Assembly: GCA_963729365.1 (NCBI GenBank)
Contig: CAVSNQ010000001.1
Coordinates: 186,001 to 250,000 of the forward strand
Direction: 5' to 3'
Origin: JASHPR01 sp963729365
GTDB lineage: Bacteria; Actinomycetota; Actinomycetes; Streptosporangiales; Streptosporangiaceae
DNA length: 64,000 nt
Shown here: one piece after another, positions 50,793-58,777 of the stretch
Numbering within the stretch: position 1 is the first letter of the stretch
How the letters are laid out: each line of letters begins with the position of its first letter
The notes under the pieces: model-generated
The model's input: the letters and a program-made list of their open reading frames with translations, nothing else
Database searches by the model: none
What the model was told of the DNA's origin: nothing
Made by a program: the position numbers and the translations under genes

Positions 50793-51595
50793 ACGTCCGA
50801 CCCGTTGACTGCCGCCCTGCTGGGACACGACCCTGCGGCTCTCGCCGAGGATGTTTCCCTCGCCACGCCCCTCACGTTGCCACGGATCACCGGCCGCGAC
50901 GCGGTCGCCGCTGCTCTCGGGGCCTATGCGGAGGTAACCGGCGCGACCGACGCCGACCTTCGCCTCAAAGGAGAAGAGCTTGACGGGGCGTGTTCACGAC
51001 CAGCGTTGACGAGCACACCGCGCAAGTGGTGGCCTTGGTAACCCACGACGCCCCCGGGCTGATCGCCACGATCGACATCTACGGCCGGCCGTGGCCGTAC
51101 ATGGCCTTGATCCGAGACCGGATTGCCAAGGTCGACCCGAACCTCGCAAACCCAGACCTCGGCGCCTCCCCTTACGTTCCTGAAGGGCCGGGAACGTCAT
51201 GGACCGACGCTCCGGCCATCCCGCCATTCGCTGAGGACGTCACCCTCTTCTCGCCGTTTCTCACCGCCGAGCCCACGGGCAAGTCTGTTACCGAGCGCAT
51301 CCTGGCTGCGGCATCGCAGTGCTACAGCGAGCCGAGGTACCGCGCTGTGCTCCAAGCCGAGGGCCAGCCGGCGTTCGCAGCGGTCCTGGACGAAGTCGCC
51401 GCAGGCCACGTGGTGCAGGTCGTCGAAATCTTCACGCTCAACGCCCAGAGCGAGGTCAGCGAGGTCCGGATCTTCTGCCATCCGTGGCCGCTGATCGCCT
51501 ATTACCGCAGATGCGCGTACGAGCTGGTCAAGGACTTCCTCGGCCCCGAGTTCTGGCAGGGCCCCGACCCGGAAGATCCCCTGCCGATCCGATGA
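50793..51595 (+). pseudogene. Frameshifted SnoaL/NTF2-like protein
   Basis: Two frames join into one protein of about 265 residues: SDPLTAALLGHDPAALAEDV to LRLKGEELDG in one, then VFTTSVDEHTAQVVALVTHD to the end in the other, with the break near 50984 in GACGGGGCG, explained by one missing base. A ribosome site (gaggag, 50781-50786) is correctly spaced from ACG 50793 where an ATG would be expected. The fold looks like paired SnoaL/NTF2-type domains. Two defects make a functional product doubtful unless the second part is translated from GTG 50990. Confidence 0.6.
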
Positions 51596-51841
51596 GCTGC
51601 ACCTGCATCTCGGACCGCGTGCAAGCCTTGAGGGGAAGGTTGCGCGGGTCCGGCCGTCCGGTGGCAGCCATGGCAGAGCTTCTCCGGCGCCATCGCGTCA
51701 CTGGGCAAGCGGTCTGACGCCGCTCCCACGCGCCCGACGAAAAGTGGAGCATTACCGCTGGTCAGCGAGGTAGATCGGATAAGACCGGTGTAAGACCGGC
51801 CCTGGGCTCCCAGAATCGGACATTAGGAGAGACCGGAGAGC

Positions 51842-51877
51842 AACGGCAGGTCACTAGGTTCCCTGTGACCTGCCGTT
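51842..51877. terminator. 13-bp hairpin with T-run
   Basis: AACGGCAGGTCAC (51842-51854) pairs perfectly with GTGACCTGCCGTT (51865-51877), loop of 10, followed by TTG. Rho-independent terminator character on either strand, four bases before the tRNA-Pro copy; it could insulate element and host transcription. Confidence 0.7.
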
Positions 51878-51880
51878 TTG

Positions 51881-51925
51881 TGGTCGGGGTGGCCGGATTT
51901 GAACCGGCGGCCTCTTCGTCCCGAA
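51881..51925 (-). mobile_element. tRNA-Pro 3'-half attachment copy (right)
   Basis: Identical over 45 bp to 45600-45644, and likewise only the 3' half of tRNA-Pro(CGG). Since both copies lack the 5' half, neither is the functional tRNA. By analogy with the tRNA-Ser array, where the intact gene is at the right end, the complete tRNA-Pro should lie right of 64 kb. Confidence 0.85.
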
Positions 51926-52089
51926 GCAATTCTGGCGGATATGCCCTGGTCTGGACTTAGCCGGGCCGGGGGCCTCTGACCCTCACCTGCGAAAACGCTC
52001 CGAGTGGGTCGCGGTGAGTCGGCAGGGGCCTGAGCACCTTGGCCCCCGTTTTGGCCCCCATGGCCCCCTCGGGCGGGACAGGGGTCACA

Positions 52090-52311
52090 ATGCCAATCAA
52101 GATCGACGAAGACTTCATGTGCCTGGAAGTCGACGGGGCCATCCTGGCGACTGCGAAGAGGCGGGCCGACGGCTGGTGGGAAGTCAGCTACTGGCCGCGG
52201 TTCTTTGACCGCAACCAGGCGATCACCGCCCTGACCATCATCGAACTCCTCGACAGCGGTCGCGACAGCAACGATCGGGTTGTCCGCGCGCTCCGCGAGG
52301 AGTTGCGATGA
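52090..52311 (+). CDS. Small mobile-element protein (73 aa)
   Basis: From ATG 52090 the frame encodes 73 residues beginning MPIKIDEDFMCLEVDGAILA and including WWEVSYWPRFFDRNQAITAL. It overlaps the DUF2637 gene by four bases (ATGA). Small proteins in this position are common in actinomycete integrative elements and plasmids, but I do not know a function. Confidence 0.6.
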   Translation: MPIKIDEDFMCLEVDGAILATAKRRADGWWEVSYWPRFFDRNQAITALTIIELLDSGRDSNDRVVRALREELR

Positions 52312-52898
52312 CGGACCGGCTCATCAGGATCACCACCGCGCTAGCTGTGGCCACCGTCGCCGCAGTAGCAGCGGTCATCTCCTACCGTCATGCCTACGAG
52401 CTGGTGAGCACGCACGGCGAGACCGGCGTGACCGCCCGGCTCGTCCCGTTCACGGTCGACGGCCTCATCCTGGCCGCGAGCATGCTCATCCTCGACGCGA
52501 ACCGGCGCCACCAGCCCGTACCACCCCTGGCACGATGGTGTCTTGGTGCAGGCATCCTGGCCACGGTCGGCGCAAACCTGGCGCACGGCCTCGGCCATGG
52601 ACCCATAGGCGCCCTGGTCAGCGCCTGGCCTGCTCTGGCGTTGGCCGGTTCCTTCGAACTCTTGATGACGCTTATCAGAACAGATCCTGGTGGTAGCGCC
52701 ACGGATCGTCGCGCCGCCAACGTGGACCACGCCTCGCCGATCACGGACCAGGATGCGCCAGTTGCGTCGGCCGAAGTGTCAACAGTGGAACAGGCCGTAT
52801 GTTCCTGGCACAAGGCTGGCCGCAGCCAGCGCGCCATCGCCCGCGACCTCAATCTCGACCGCCGCAGGGTCAAACGCATCATCGACCAGGCTGCATAG
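52308..52898 (+). CDS. DUF2637 membrane protein with C-terminal HTH
   Basis: A 196-aa protein. Four helices occupy residues 8-125 (ITTALAVATVAAVAAVISYR, PFTVDGLILAASMLILDANR, LGAGILATVGANLAHGLGHG, AWPALALAGSFELLMTLI), the DUF2637 pattern found in SpdB-like and transfer regions of actinomycete plasmids and AICEs. The C-terminal 40 residues are a helix-turn-helix (WHKAGRSQRAIARDLNLDRR). No replication initiator or FtsK-like TraB is near, so this is a leftover of such an element. Confidence 0.8.
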   Translation: MTDRLIRITTALAVATVAAVAAVISYRHAYELVSTHGETGVTARLVPFTVDGLILAASMLILDANRRHQPVPPLARWCLGAGILATVGANLAHGLGHGPIGALVSAWPALALAGSFELLMTLIRTDPGGSATDRRAANVDHASPITDQDAPVASAEVSTVEQAVCSWHKAGRSQRAIARDLNLDRRRVKRIIDQAA

Positions 52899-53091
52899 AA
52901 AGCTCATAGCAGAGCGCGCGCTCCGAACCTGACCTCGAGCGTGTCCTCACGCAGGGCGAAACAGTTGCCGCTGTTTCAGCGCACTCCAGCCCGTCGTTGG
53001 ACTCGGCGGAGTCGATCGCAGCTGTGAGCCGTTATCCATAGAAGCTCTACGAGGTCGTGTAGCACGTCGACCAGCGTGGCATCATGGCGTT

Positions 53092-53307
53092 ATGACTGAT
53101 CAGGCTAGCCCCAAGGCCCGCTTCGATCACCCTCCGGCAGTGGACATACCCGAACCTACAGGACTTACCGATGCAGTCCTTGAGGCCAACCGCATGAGGG
53201 AGATGCGACTCGCGGAACTTCAGGCCTTCGTCGCTGACCTGGCCGCTGAGCAAGGGCCTGTGACGGAGGACGAGCTAAAAGCTGTCCGCGACGAGTGGCT
53301 GGCTTAG
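53092..53307 (+). CDS. VapB-like antitoxin
   Basis: A 71-aa acidic protein (FDHPPAVDIPEPTGLTDAVL, then EDELKAVRDEWLA at the end). It has no obvious DNA-binding motif at the N-terminus, but its size, charge and 13-bp overlap with the PIN-domain gene make it the antitoxin. The C-terminal helix probably inserts in the toxin's active-site groove. Confidence 0.65.
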   Translation: MTDQASPKARFDHPPAVDIPEPTGLTDAVLEANRMREMRLAELQAFVADLAAEQGPVTEDELKAVRDEWLA

Positions 53308-53678
53308 TTCTCGACACCGGGGCTCTAGTTGCGATAGAGCGCCGCAGTCGACGTATCCAGGTAATCCTTACCGCAGCCGCCAAGGACGGGATCCTTCCCA
53401 TTGTCCCAACCCAAGTGATAGCGCAGTATTGGCGTGGCGGTGCTGGGCACCAAGCAGTAGTCGCTAAGTTCTTGCACGGCTGCCAAATCGAGCATCTGGA
53501 CCTAGTGCGGGCAAAGCAAGCTGGTGAATTGCGCGGACACAGCTGCACATCCGACGAAACGGACGCTGTAGTTGCGCTGATAGCACATGAATGCGGCGCT
53601 GTCGTTACGAGTGATCAGCACGATATCATGAAGCTCCTGAGAGAACTTCACTCGACTGCACGGATTCTACATGTCTAA
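53295..53678 (+). CDS. PIN-domain toxin (VapC family)
   Basis: A 127-aa protein from GTG 53295. LVLDTGALVAIERRS holds the first conserved Asp, the second acidic position is in DETDAVVALIAHECGA and the third in VVTSDQHDIMKLL, giving the metal-binding triad of PIN RNases. VapC toxins cut tRNA or rRNA to stop translation. The frame begins inside the antitoxin gene and ends eight bases into the next gene, a tight operon. Confidence 0.85.
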   Translation: MAGLVLDTGALVAIERRSRRIQVILTAAAKDGILPIVPTQVIAQYWRGGAGHQAVVAKFLHGCQIEHLDLVRAKQAGELRGHSCTSDETDAVVALIAHECGAVVTSDQHDIMKLLRELHSTARILHV

Positions 53679-55438
53679 CGAGAGATCAGATAGCAGTTCA
53701 AGTTATCCAGACGACCCCAGTTCTCCATTGCGTGCGCTAGCTTCCTTTTGCGACCAAGCCTGCGCCGCAGTGACAACCTCACACGCGGTATCAGATGAGT
53801 TCATTCGCCTGGCTAAGGCTCATGCAGATATAGAAGTGCAAAGCAATGTTCAAGTTCATGAAGAGGCCATTAATGCGATTGCTTCAGCGTTTAAATATAC
53901 TCTGAAGGTTCAGCGCGAAATCCGGTCGCGACTGCGCGATGCCTTTGCGCCAATGGTGACTTTTGCGGACGGCCGGCAGTATCCGCCGCTGATCGGCGAT
54001 CTATCCGAAAGCGTGATCTACACTTGGACCGAAATTACGGCGCAAGTGGATCATCCAGGCGCCCGCCTCAAGGCTAAATGATCTCCTCTTTGCACGAGGT
54101 GGTCTAAATGCTGGATCATATGCGCGATCAGCAATCGATAGCTATTTGGCTCTTAGGACGACTGGATGGACAGCGCTTGAGATCACCCATGGCCTGCTTA
54201 GGGCACTTCAGTTGTCGCAAGGCTTGCGCGACGAAGAGAGAACGGAACGAACGATAGCTAGCGTGATGGATCACTACTGGGAGAATATCAACAGTAATGC
54301 ACCACCCGGCATAACGATCCCGCTGATAGAGAGTATCTTCGATTTTGCTAACCTGAATAGCCAAGTGGACCGTATGATTTCTGCTGCCAGGCAGCGGTAT
54401 CAAGATCCACACATTGAAGATCAGCTCATTAACTGGCAAGTAAAGCGCACCAAGGACCCGACGCGTAAGCAAGACTATGCTCGTGAACGCGTAAGAGTCT
54501 GGCTAGACGCAGCTGTTAATGCGGCGCCGCTCGTGCGAGTTATGTATCTTGAGACTGCGGCACGGTATGTAGACGATGTTAATGATTTTGAGCTAAAGCA
54601 AGATGTAAGGCGGTTGCTCCAGAACGCGGGCAAAGAAGATCTGGGCCTGAAGACGAACGTTAGCACTGTGAGTTTTTCTCAAGATGAAGTTGATCGCTAT
54701 ATAGCGCAATTCGTGGAACCGCCTGATTGGCAAGGCGCCCTAGAGTTGTTCTCGCGACACCCGCCGCCCACGGGGGACTACGAGGAGAATACCCGCCTTG
54801 CGAGGGAAATTGATGCTGCCGCACCTCTTCAGGCAACAATTTCTCGGGTGCGCGTCGGTGGTGATGGATTGCCTCGGTGGCATCCAATTACAGAGGAGGA
54901 TCGCGAGGATGCTCGCCTTGCGCGTATAGAAGAATTTCAAGCAACGCTCAGAGGCAGCCTTCTTGCCCAGGTTCTCCGCAGAATTGGTGAGCATTACTCT
55001 AGGCCAGATCGAGATGCGCTGATAGAGTACTTCTCGGCACGTCCAACGCTTGCGCCTGGAACTGCTGAACAACTCGGAACAGCGGTAGATCTGTTTTGGA
55101 AAGGTGAAGAAGACGCAGCGCTGTACATCGCGGTTTGGCTTATTGAGCCGCTACTGCGTAGTCTACTTCTGCAAAGCAACAAAGGCATCTATTCTGTGCA
55201 AAGACACCAGAGGCCCGGGCAATATCCAGGACTCGGCTTCCTTCTATCCGAGCTTAGGGAGCTTGGTTTCAACGTGTCATGGTACAGATATTTGTGGACA
55301 GTGTTTGCTAGTCCAGTTGGGCTTAACCTAAGGAATGAAATTGCGCACGGATTCCCTAGCCAATTGGGAACCAGTCCTGCTGCACTTGCTATCCACGCCT
55401 CGTGCTTTCTGACGACGGTTCGTGTCACAAACGGCTGA
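53671..55438 (+). pseudogene. Frameshifted DUF4209/HEPN-like protein
   Basis: Frame one (53671-54081, 136 aa) ends ITAQVDHPGARLKAK; the next frame, open from about 54050, reads SRLNDLLFARGGLNAGSYAR and continues to 55438. Together they give about 590 residues, the usual size of DUF4209 proteins. One extra base near 54055-54078 explains the break. The C-terminal part has NLRNEIAHGF (about 55325-55354), an R-x4-H signature as in HEPN ribonucleases of abortive-infection systems. Codon use is far more AT-rich than neighbours, so the gene was acquired. A separate short translation from TTG 54146 is conceivable. Confidence 0.65.
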
Positions 55439-55624
55439 TCTCGAAGGTTTACCGAAACAATCGGCTTCTGAACTCTTCTCAGGTGAAGGCGAGGTGTAAC
55501 CACCTCTGTACGGAGTGCCGCTGCCCCGGCACGCTCCAGCCAACCCAGATGCCAGCAGCACGGCTACACAGCTGAGCTGCCGCTTCAGTTCGAGCGGAAG
55601 TCTCCGCGGAGGCTACGCCCAGGA

Positions 55625-55963
55625 ATGTTTACCTACGTGGCCGCGATCAAATTGACACCAATCAGCCAGCTCAGGAGCACGCTCGCTGCAGAGCTCCCGC
55701 CCGGCGACCTGGACAATCGCGGCCGGGCCCGGCCCGGCTACCGGCAGGCCGAGGACCGGTTCAAGGCCGCATCGGGCGACGCGACACTCCACCAGCTGCG
55801 GCACAGCGCCCTCACGCACGCCGCCGAGGACGGCACGTCGACCCCGATGCTCATGGCGAGGTCCGGTCACACGTCGGTGCGCAGCCTGGTCAAGTACGCC
55901 CGGGTCTCGGCCGAGGCGCTGCGGGCCCACCAGGCCGCTACCGACCCGGCGAGGAGGCGGTAG
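55625..55963 (+). pseudogene. Tyrosine recombinase, C-terminal remnant
   Basis: Of 112 residues, the last 60 match the catalytic end of phage/XerC-type integrases: LHQLRHSALTHAAEDGTSTP with the second arginine box, and GHTSVRSLVKYARVS with the histidine and the nucleophilic tyrosine position. The core-binding domain and the first arginine are missing and the N-terminus is unrelated. It may be the last trace of the integrase that used tRNA-Pro. Confidence 0.75.
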
Positions 55964-55986
55964 CGCTCACCAGACCTCGGCACCGC

Positions 55987-56259
55987 ATGCACGGCAGCAC
56001 CCGTCCAGACCACCGCGCGGACGGGTGCTTGGCGCGGGCTTCCCCGCTGGTGCAGATGCTCGAGCAGCAAGGTGTGCGGGTCAGCTGGACGCCGCCGCGG
56101 GAGGAGCGCGTGGACGTTACGGCGGTGGTCATCAACCTGCTGAGCACCGGCTCAGCGGTCGGGATCGCGGCAGCGGTGAAGCAGTTCCGTCAGCGGTTCC
56201 CGAAGGCGGCGGTCAAGGTCGATGGCGAGCCCGACGACGGTGGCTTCCTGGATAGCTGA
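55987..56259 (+). CDS. Hypothetical protein (90 aa)
   Basis: The likely conserved part is QMLEQQGVRVSWTPPREERV followed by a helix (VINLLSTGSAVGIAAAVKQF) and RQRFPKAAVKVDGEPDDGG. Short proteins of this build accompany actinobacterial accessory regions; some resemble effector-associated modules. No function can be assigned. Confidence 0.5.
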   Translation: MHGSTRPDHRADGCLARASPLVQMLEQQGVRVSWTPPREERVDVTAVVINLLSTGSAVGIAAAVKQFRQRFPKAAVKVDGEPDDGGFLDS

Positions 56260-56262
56260 CGG

Positions 56263-56793
56263 TCAGTCCACTGCCTGGATCTGCTGGCTGCTTTTGACGG
56301 CGAGCGCCCGGGCCGCTTCCCGCAGTACCTCGTACTCGCCTGTCTCCGGGGCCCGGGACAGGAAACCCGAGGTTTCGATTAGCTGCCGCAGGCTGTGAGC
56401 CCGGTTGGCATTGCCCATCGGGTCATGGGCCTCGGCGACGTGCAGGATGACGTACTGGCTCGGCGTGTTGCCGGCCGCCAGCTCACCGCGAGCGGTGTCC
56501 ATCTCGGCCGGGTCGGTCACCAGCGCAACGCGGTACACCTCGCCGCCGCTCCCGGTACCTGCCCAGCCATACAGCACCCGCTCGCGGTCCAGTTCGATCT
56601 GTTTGCGCTCCTCGTCTGCGAGGGCAGTCTGAGCACGCGCCTGATCAGCTTGAGCGCGCACCCGGTCCCTGGTGTCGTTAATCCACGCCGGCCCCTGCCG
56701 GGTGATCAGCGCCCAGGCGATGGCGAACGCGGCCGAAGCGAAGACCGCGAGCCCTGCCGCGGCGGATCCGATGTTGCCCCAATGCCATTGCAC
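56263..56793 (-). CDS. Membrane-anchored coiled-coil hypothetical protein
   Basis: A 176-aa protein with one N-terminal membrane helix (AAAGLAVFASAAFAIAWALI), a charged coiled coil (RDRVRAQADQARAQTALADE to RKQIELDRERVLYG) and a C-terminal cytoplasmic region. Similar anchored proteins occur near integrative elements of actinomycetes. No catalytic motif is visible. Confidence 0.6.
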   Translation of the reverse strand: MQWHWGNIGSAAAGLAVFASAAFAIAWALITRQGPAWINDTRDRVRAQADQARAQTALADEERKQIELDRERVLYGWAGTGSGGEVYRVALVTDPAEMDTARGELAAGNTPSQYVILHVAEAHDPMGNANRAHSLRQLIETSGFLSRAPETGEYEVLREAARALAVKSSQQIQAVD

Positions 56794-56973
56794 CCGGCCA
56801 GGATGCCAGGGGCGGCGACGCGGATCAGGCGAACGGACCTGGGCCGGCGGCGTGATTCAGTCGGGTTCGCAGAGGCGGCCGTGGCCGGCGGGATACCTCA
56901 GTTCGGGCGGCTGGTGACCGGAGCCGCATCTAGACTTCAAAGCCCACACTTAGTGAAAGGACGGTCACAGTTC

Positions 56974-57288
56974 GTGAACGCAGCAACCAGATACACCTTC
57001 CTGGGCTTCCAGCTGAATGGGCTCCTCGACGACGGCAAGACGCTCGACTTCGACCAGACGCGCAAGCACGTCGACGACGGCTCGCTCTTCCCCTGGCTCA
57101 AGGACGAGTTCGGGCACAACATCGACCTGAGCGTGTACACCCCTGAGGAACTGGCCGCAATCCTGGAGCTGTTTCAGGACCTCTCAGACGCAGTCAACTC
57201 ACGGCGGAAGTTCGGGGTCGAGCACAACGGCCTCGCACTCCTCGTCGCCTACTGCTTCGAGGGCATCCAGCAGCTGCACCGCACGTAG
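56974..57288 (+). CDS. Hypothetical protein (104 aa)
   Basis: Start GTG 56974 is chosen because the frame upstream of it has no family character and aaagga lies 12 bp before. The sequence (TRYTFLGFQLNGLLDDGKTL, then LKDEFGHNIDLSVYTPEELA) looks like a folded soluble protein, acidic, without a recognised domain. Confidence 0.55.
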   Translation: MNAATRYTFLGFQLNGLLDDGKTLDFDQTRKHVDDGSLFPWLKDEFGHNIDLSVYTPEELAAILELFQDLSDAVNSRRKFGVEHNGLALLVAYCFEGIQQLHRT

Positions 57289-57454
57289 GGGCGGAGTTCA
57301 GTCCGCTGTTCGTTGTTCCCTTCCGGATCCGTTCGCCGGGAGAGCACGGGCACGGACGGGCACGGGCGTGGTCATGGTGACATTGTGCGCTTACGTCAGG
57401 ATGGCTGCTGGCTCCAGCTACTGAGGCTCCTCAGGCACGGCGCGCCTACGGCTG

Positions 57455-57937
57455 TCAGGCGTCAACCAGTTCGGTCGTTGCAACGTCCACCTGGGCCAGC
57501 TTGGCACGCAGCATCGTGCCAGGATCCCGGCTGTCCTTGACGGACTCCAAGATGCCATTCAGGAAGTCGATCGCCAGCTCGTCGACGGGGCCCTTGCCGT
57601 CAGCCGGCGACCAACGCCGGATCAGCAGATCATCGGCCAGCGCGAACACTATCTTGCGCCCGTTGAGCAGTCCCTCCGCGAACTCGTGGAGGCTAGCCAC
57701 CGAATCGAACTCGGTCTTGGCGAGTTCTCGTGCTTCATCGCTGGTCAGACACGTGTACGCCCATACCGAGACCCTGTTCTCGAGCGCGGCGACGGCAGTG
57801 AAGAAGATGGTGCGGCCATCGCTCGTGAAGGTGCCGGTTCGCGGATGCTCGTACTCTTCCCATACATCGAGGTCGCTTGCGGCAGGGTTAGGCGACCAGG
57901 GTAGACGGCCCTGCCTAATCAGGGCATCAAGGTTCAT
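57455..57937 (-). CDS. Hypothetical protein, downstream member of a pair
   Basis: From ATG 57937 it has 160 residues: NLDALIRQGRLPWSPNPAAS, TFTSDGRTIFFTAVAALENR and a helical C-terminus. It overlaps the upstream gene (ending 57927) by 11 bases, so the two are co-translated. No domain recognised. Being next to methyltransferases it could belong to the modification/defence cluster, but nothing in the sequence proves this. Confidence 0.6.
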   Translation of the reverse strand: MNLDALIRQGRLPWSPNPAASDLDVWEEYEHPRTGTFTSDGRTIFFTAVAALENRVSVWAYTCLTSDEARELAKTEFDSVASLHEFAEGLLNGRKIVFALADDLLIRRWSPADGKGPVDELAIDFLNGILESVKDSRDPGTMLRAKLAQVDVATTELVDA

Positions 57938-58388
57938 TCTGGAACACCTCCCCCTCTTCATTGAAACATGAATCAAAGAGTTCTGATACCTCCGAGGGCC
58001 ATGCAGCCTCCGGCCGGAGCAGCGGATCGTCGGGTGGCCACACGACAGTAGCGTGCAAGCCGTTCTTTATGTGGCCAGGTGTATGAACCACCGCAAATCC
58101 GGCCTTCCGTAGCCTCCCTACTGTTGTAAGACGCGCAACTGCCCGCCTGAGTTGCTGTCGGCTTGGCGGTTTCCCCATCAGCACGTACCGCGTGGCGTCC
58201 TCCACCGACCACTCGCCTAGCAGGACGGACACCCCGACTTCGCGTTCGATCCGCGGAGCGTTGCGGAACTGCCCGGCCTTCCAGGCTTGCTGAGTTATCA
58301 CTCTGTCATCGAGCACGCACAGCTCAGGGGGCGGCCCGCAGCGGCACGCTGCACGCTGCACGTGGTTGGAGGACCCGGCATCGGTCAC
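57927..58388 (-). CDS. Hypothetical protein, upstream member of a pair
   Basis: A 153-aa protein: CGPPPELCVLDDRVITQQAW, then a possible helix-turn-helix-like region (PPSRQQLRRAVARLTTVGRL) and HTPGHIKNGLHATVVWPPDD. The first 15 residues may be non-native. It is translationally coupled with the next gene. No family recognised. Confidence 0.6.
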   Translation of the reverse strand: MTDAGSSNHVQRAACRCGPPPELCVLDDRVITQQAWKAGQFRNAPRIEREVGVSVLLGEWSVEDATRYVLMGKPPSRQQLRRAVARLTTVGRLRKAGFAVVHTPGHIKNGLHATVVWPPDDPLLRPEAAWPSEVSELFDSCFNEEGEVFQNEP

Positions 58389-58777
58389 CGTTCGAACGTA
58401 CCGCCTGCCGAGAGTCAGAACGACGGCTCATCCCGCCTCCGAGCAGCCAGTTCGGCGAGCGGCGGGACCGCAGCCGGCGGGTCGTCTGCCGCTTTACCCG
58501 CGCTCCCGCCTTTGTAGACCCGGTCCAGCACAAGATCGCAGCCGCCCAGATGATCAAAGGCGACAATCCGGCAGAATCCACCGGGCCAGTGTTCCACCAC
58601 TCACCGACGCCGAGGCCTGTCGGCATCGGACGAGTCCTGTTCCATGAGAATCTGTCGTGTCGGGACTTCGTGGTTACGGGGGGTCGCGGGTCCGGGCTGG
58701 AGCTTCTGGCGCGGCAAGCCGTGGACTGTCGGATACGGAGGGCAGACTTCGTACTCACAATCTCAGTGGAGGAACCC
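58389..58777. other. Intergenic stretch with a possible nuclease relic
   Basis: No intact gene. A minus-strand frame (58600-58415) reads CDLVLDRVYKGGSAGKAADD before losing similarity; this recalls the VDAVYEGG.AGNAGDDPL start of a family of actinobacterial restriction endonucleases (AspBHI-like). A gaggtggagg-type ribosome site at 58765-58772 belongs to the C5 methyltransferase. Confidence 0.35.

Larger units (their letters stand above)
51596..52089. other. Attachment-region stretch
   Basis: No gene is supported here. The stretch holds a CTCCCAGAATCGGAC motif (51807), a strong hairpin (51842-51877), and the right tRNA-Pro half copy (51881-51925), followed by about 160 bp of unassigned sequence before the DUF2637 pair. 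Confidence 0.6.
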
